Shown here in pieces: positions 62,635-64,000 of a DNA stretch of 64,000 nucleotides; the stretch's first letter is position 1; the number at the start of each line of letters is the position of its first letter. Both the position numbers and the translations under genes were made by a program. Below the pieces are notes generated by a model. The model made no database searches. It was not told where the DNA came from and saw only the letters and a program-made list of their open reading frames with translations. This DNA comes from CBDEFX01 sp965237635 (GTDB taxonomy: Bacteria > Chloroflexota > Dehalococcoidia > Lucifugimonadales > CAUZJF01), in assembly GCA_965237635.1 (NCBI GenBank), contig CBDEFX010000002.1:1922001-1986000 (forward strand), given 5' to 3'.

Positions 62635-63262
62635 GACTGCTCTCTCCCCTTATGCCGTCGGATCGCACTCGTATGCGGCCACTCTTGGATGAGGATCTCC
62701 CCAGCGTCCGGGTCCGTCCCCGAGCCGCTCAGGGTCACCGGGGCCCCCTGGGCCACGTTGGGCTTGTCGGGTCTGCGTCCACCCAGGGCGCCTCATCAAT
62801 CTCACCTGTTCCTGGGTTCATGTCTTCGTGGGATAGCCGGTCACCCACCTCGGCGGCCGTTGCTGAAGAGCTCTCCGTCCCGATCCCTCCCCAGCCTTTC
62901 AGCGTTAACGTGGAGGGCAGGCCCGCCCACGTTCTCGGGAACATCTATACGTCTGTTGGATGCCAAACGGACACTGCCTCCCCTATTGGCCAGGCTGCTA
63001 AAGAGTGTTGCATTTGCCTCCGGTGTTGCAAAAGATGAATATGGTAAAAATGGCCTTTGCCTTTTACCCATTTTTGATAGAGCGCTTTGCCTAGTCCCAT
63101 TGGTACAAAGTGCTCTACTAGCATTTGGACAATTGATGTAAATTGTCAGTAGCAAACGCCGGGGACACCGCGGCTATAAGCGGATGTATTCAATGCGGCA
63201 TGGTGAAAGCGAATCCAAGCCTGTCACTGCGGACTGGGAGCCTCGACTTGCCCAAGGCTGAC
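62635..63262. other. 628-base region without a firm gene
   Basis: The minus strand near 62935-62735 reads like a decayed exported-protein segment (VPENVGG in one frame, STLTLKGWGG in the next), possibly a shifted beta-domain remnant. From about 63040 the sequence matches 57455 onwards and is the leader of the kinase gene. No terminator or clear promoter was found. Confidence 0.4.
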
Positions 63263-64000
63263 ATGGGAGCCATAGCGAAGCGGTTTTCGCCGGCGATATG
63301 GGCCGATCCCGATGTCGTGCCGTACGCGGCAAGGGTTTCGGTCTGGGGTCGCTGGTTCATCGCATTGGTCTCCGTCATCGAGATAGCCTACCGACCGGGC
63401 TTCTGGTACCCCGACGGCTGGGGGTACGTGCTCCTGCTGGCGCCGCTGGCGACCTTCAATGGCCTGGTCCACTTCCGGCTCTTGACGAACAGGCCGGTCA
63501 CGTGGCGCTGGATGCTCCTCCTCAGCGCCATGGACATTGCGCTGATCACGGCCAGCATCAGCATCGGCCCCGGGTTCGACAGCTTCGTCTTCGTGGCCTA
63601 CTATCCGGCCCTCGCGCTGTTTGCCTTGGTCTTCACGTCCCTTTGGCTCGGCCTGGCCTGGACGACGATGACCGCCGCCGCCTATGCCCTCGTATGCTGG
63701 ATGGCGGGCGCCGGTCTCGACATCGATGCGGGCGATGAGAAGGTGCTGGTGGGCAGGTTGGCGGCGATGTACGCCCTGGTGTTGTGCGTCAGCCTCATCA
63801 CCCGGTTCGAACGCATCAGGAGGCAGACGGCGGTGGACAGGGAGCGGCAGGTGCAGCGGGAACGCATCGAGTTCTCCCAGGAGGTTCACGACACGACCGC
63901 GCAGACCGCCTACATGATTTCCCTGGGGATTCACAGGGCCAGGGAGTTGGCCGGCACGTCAAACGAGGCGCTGGTGGCCGCTCTGGATGCGACCTCGGCG
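63263..64000 (+). CDS. membrane sensor histidine kinase, NarL/DesK type (3' end outside window)
   Basis: The open frame runs to the window edge (246 residues seen). Five or six hydrophobic helices (residues about 28-175) are followed by a coiled stretch and RIEFSQEVHDTTAQTAY, a HisKA_3 H-box with the phospho-acceptor His. Kinases of this class act with LuxR-type response regulators. The ATG at 63263 has AAGG upstream; an in-frame GTG at 63203 is an alternative. A degenerate duplicate of the start lies at 57455-57851. The catalytic ATPase domain lies beyond the window. Confidence 0.85.
   Translation, partial: MGAIAKRFSPAIWADPDVVPYAARVSVWGRWFIALVSVIEIAYRPGFWYPDGWGYVLLLAPLATFNGLVHFRLLTNRPVTWRWMLLLSAMDIALITASISIGPGFDSFVFVAYYPALALFALVFTSLWLGLAWTTMTAAAYALVCWMAGAGLDIDAGDEKVLVGRLAAMYALVLCVSLITRFERIRRQTAVDRERQVQRERIEFSQEVHDTTAQTAYMISLGIHRARELAGTSNEALVAALDATSA

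Noticed and set aside
1..64000. Full reassignment of TAG to an amino acid
   Set aside because: About half of the clear genes end in TAG at the family-typical end, and the five internal TAGs stand at positions with different usual residues (Trp, Gln, Glu). One fixed meaning does not fit.
1..64000. CRISPR arrays, rRNA genes, prophage modules
   Set aside because: I found no regularly spaced direct repeats, no rRNA core sequences and no phage structural genes.

Overview
The window is a moderately GC-rich bacterial chromosome segment. It encodes tryptophan, serine and cysteine biosynthesis, several aminoacyl-tRNA synthetases, pyruvate kinase, a type A-like RNase P RNA and a Trp T-box leader. There is no 16S rRNA and I could not search databases. 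The mix of gene families, the T-box, the many short palindromic repeats and the large FN3/cadherin-type exported proteins suggest a Chloroflexota (SAR202/Dehalococcoidia-like) lineage, but this is inference.

Layout. Positions 1-14 kb are mainly minus strand: a TPR lipoprotein, a glycoside-hydrolase-like protein, a Gfo/Idh/MocA oxidoreductase, serC, a cupin, serA, a CysM-type synthase, trpA, trpB and serS, interrupted by IS1380 copy 1. At 14.3-15.8 kb lie a DUF6998-like protein and a SerK/SbnI-like predicted free-serine kinase. SerA, SerC, the CysM-type enzyme and the SerK-like protein together suggest cysteine synthesis through O-phosphoserine. At 16.3-23.6 kb is a cluster of CxxC thiol-redox genes: a glutaredoxin-like/thioredoxin reductase fusion, thioredoxin, two related membrane proteins, a TlpA-like lipoprotein and a DUF3179 protein. 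Three of these genes are broken, two by in-frame TAG codons and one by IS1380 copy 2. At 23.6-42.9 kb are mostly housekeeping genes: an aldo/keto reductase, IS1380 copy 3, an SDR, rnpB, an AI-2E permease, a degenerate serine recombinase, a zinc-ribbon coiled coil, pyk, a cysS-glycosyltransferase fusion, a CaCA exchanger, a prenyl synthase, metG, rsmI, yqeK, a HIT protein, a Yip1-like protein and a VOC protein.

Positions 43-50.6 kb hold the remaining trp genes in two blocks. Trp T-box-trpS-trpE-trpG is followed by a flavin-type oxidase, and then trpD-hicB-hicA-trpC-trpF has a toxin-antitoxin pair inserted in it. At 50.7-55.3 kb are a DUF2723 membrane protein, a PIN/AbrB pair and nested IS256/IS3 elements. 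From 55.4 kb to the end come large exported adhesin-like proteins, one with a zinc-metalloprotease motif, plus decayed paralogues and the start of a sensor histidine kinase.

The most unusual observation is that five otherwise intact reading frames (trxB, the DUF3179 gene, rsmI, the HIT gene and an IS256 transposase) each contain exactly one in-frame TAG, with clearly homologous sequence continuing after it. TAG is also the most frequent normal stop codon here, so wholesale reassignment is unlikely. Readthrough or suppression, accumulated nonsense mutations and sequence error all remain possible.
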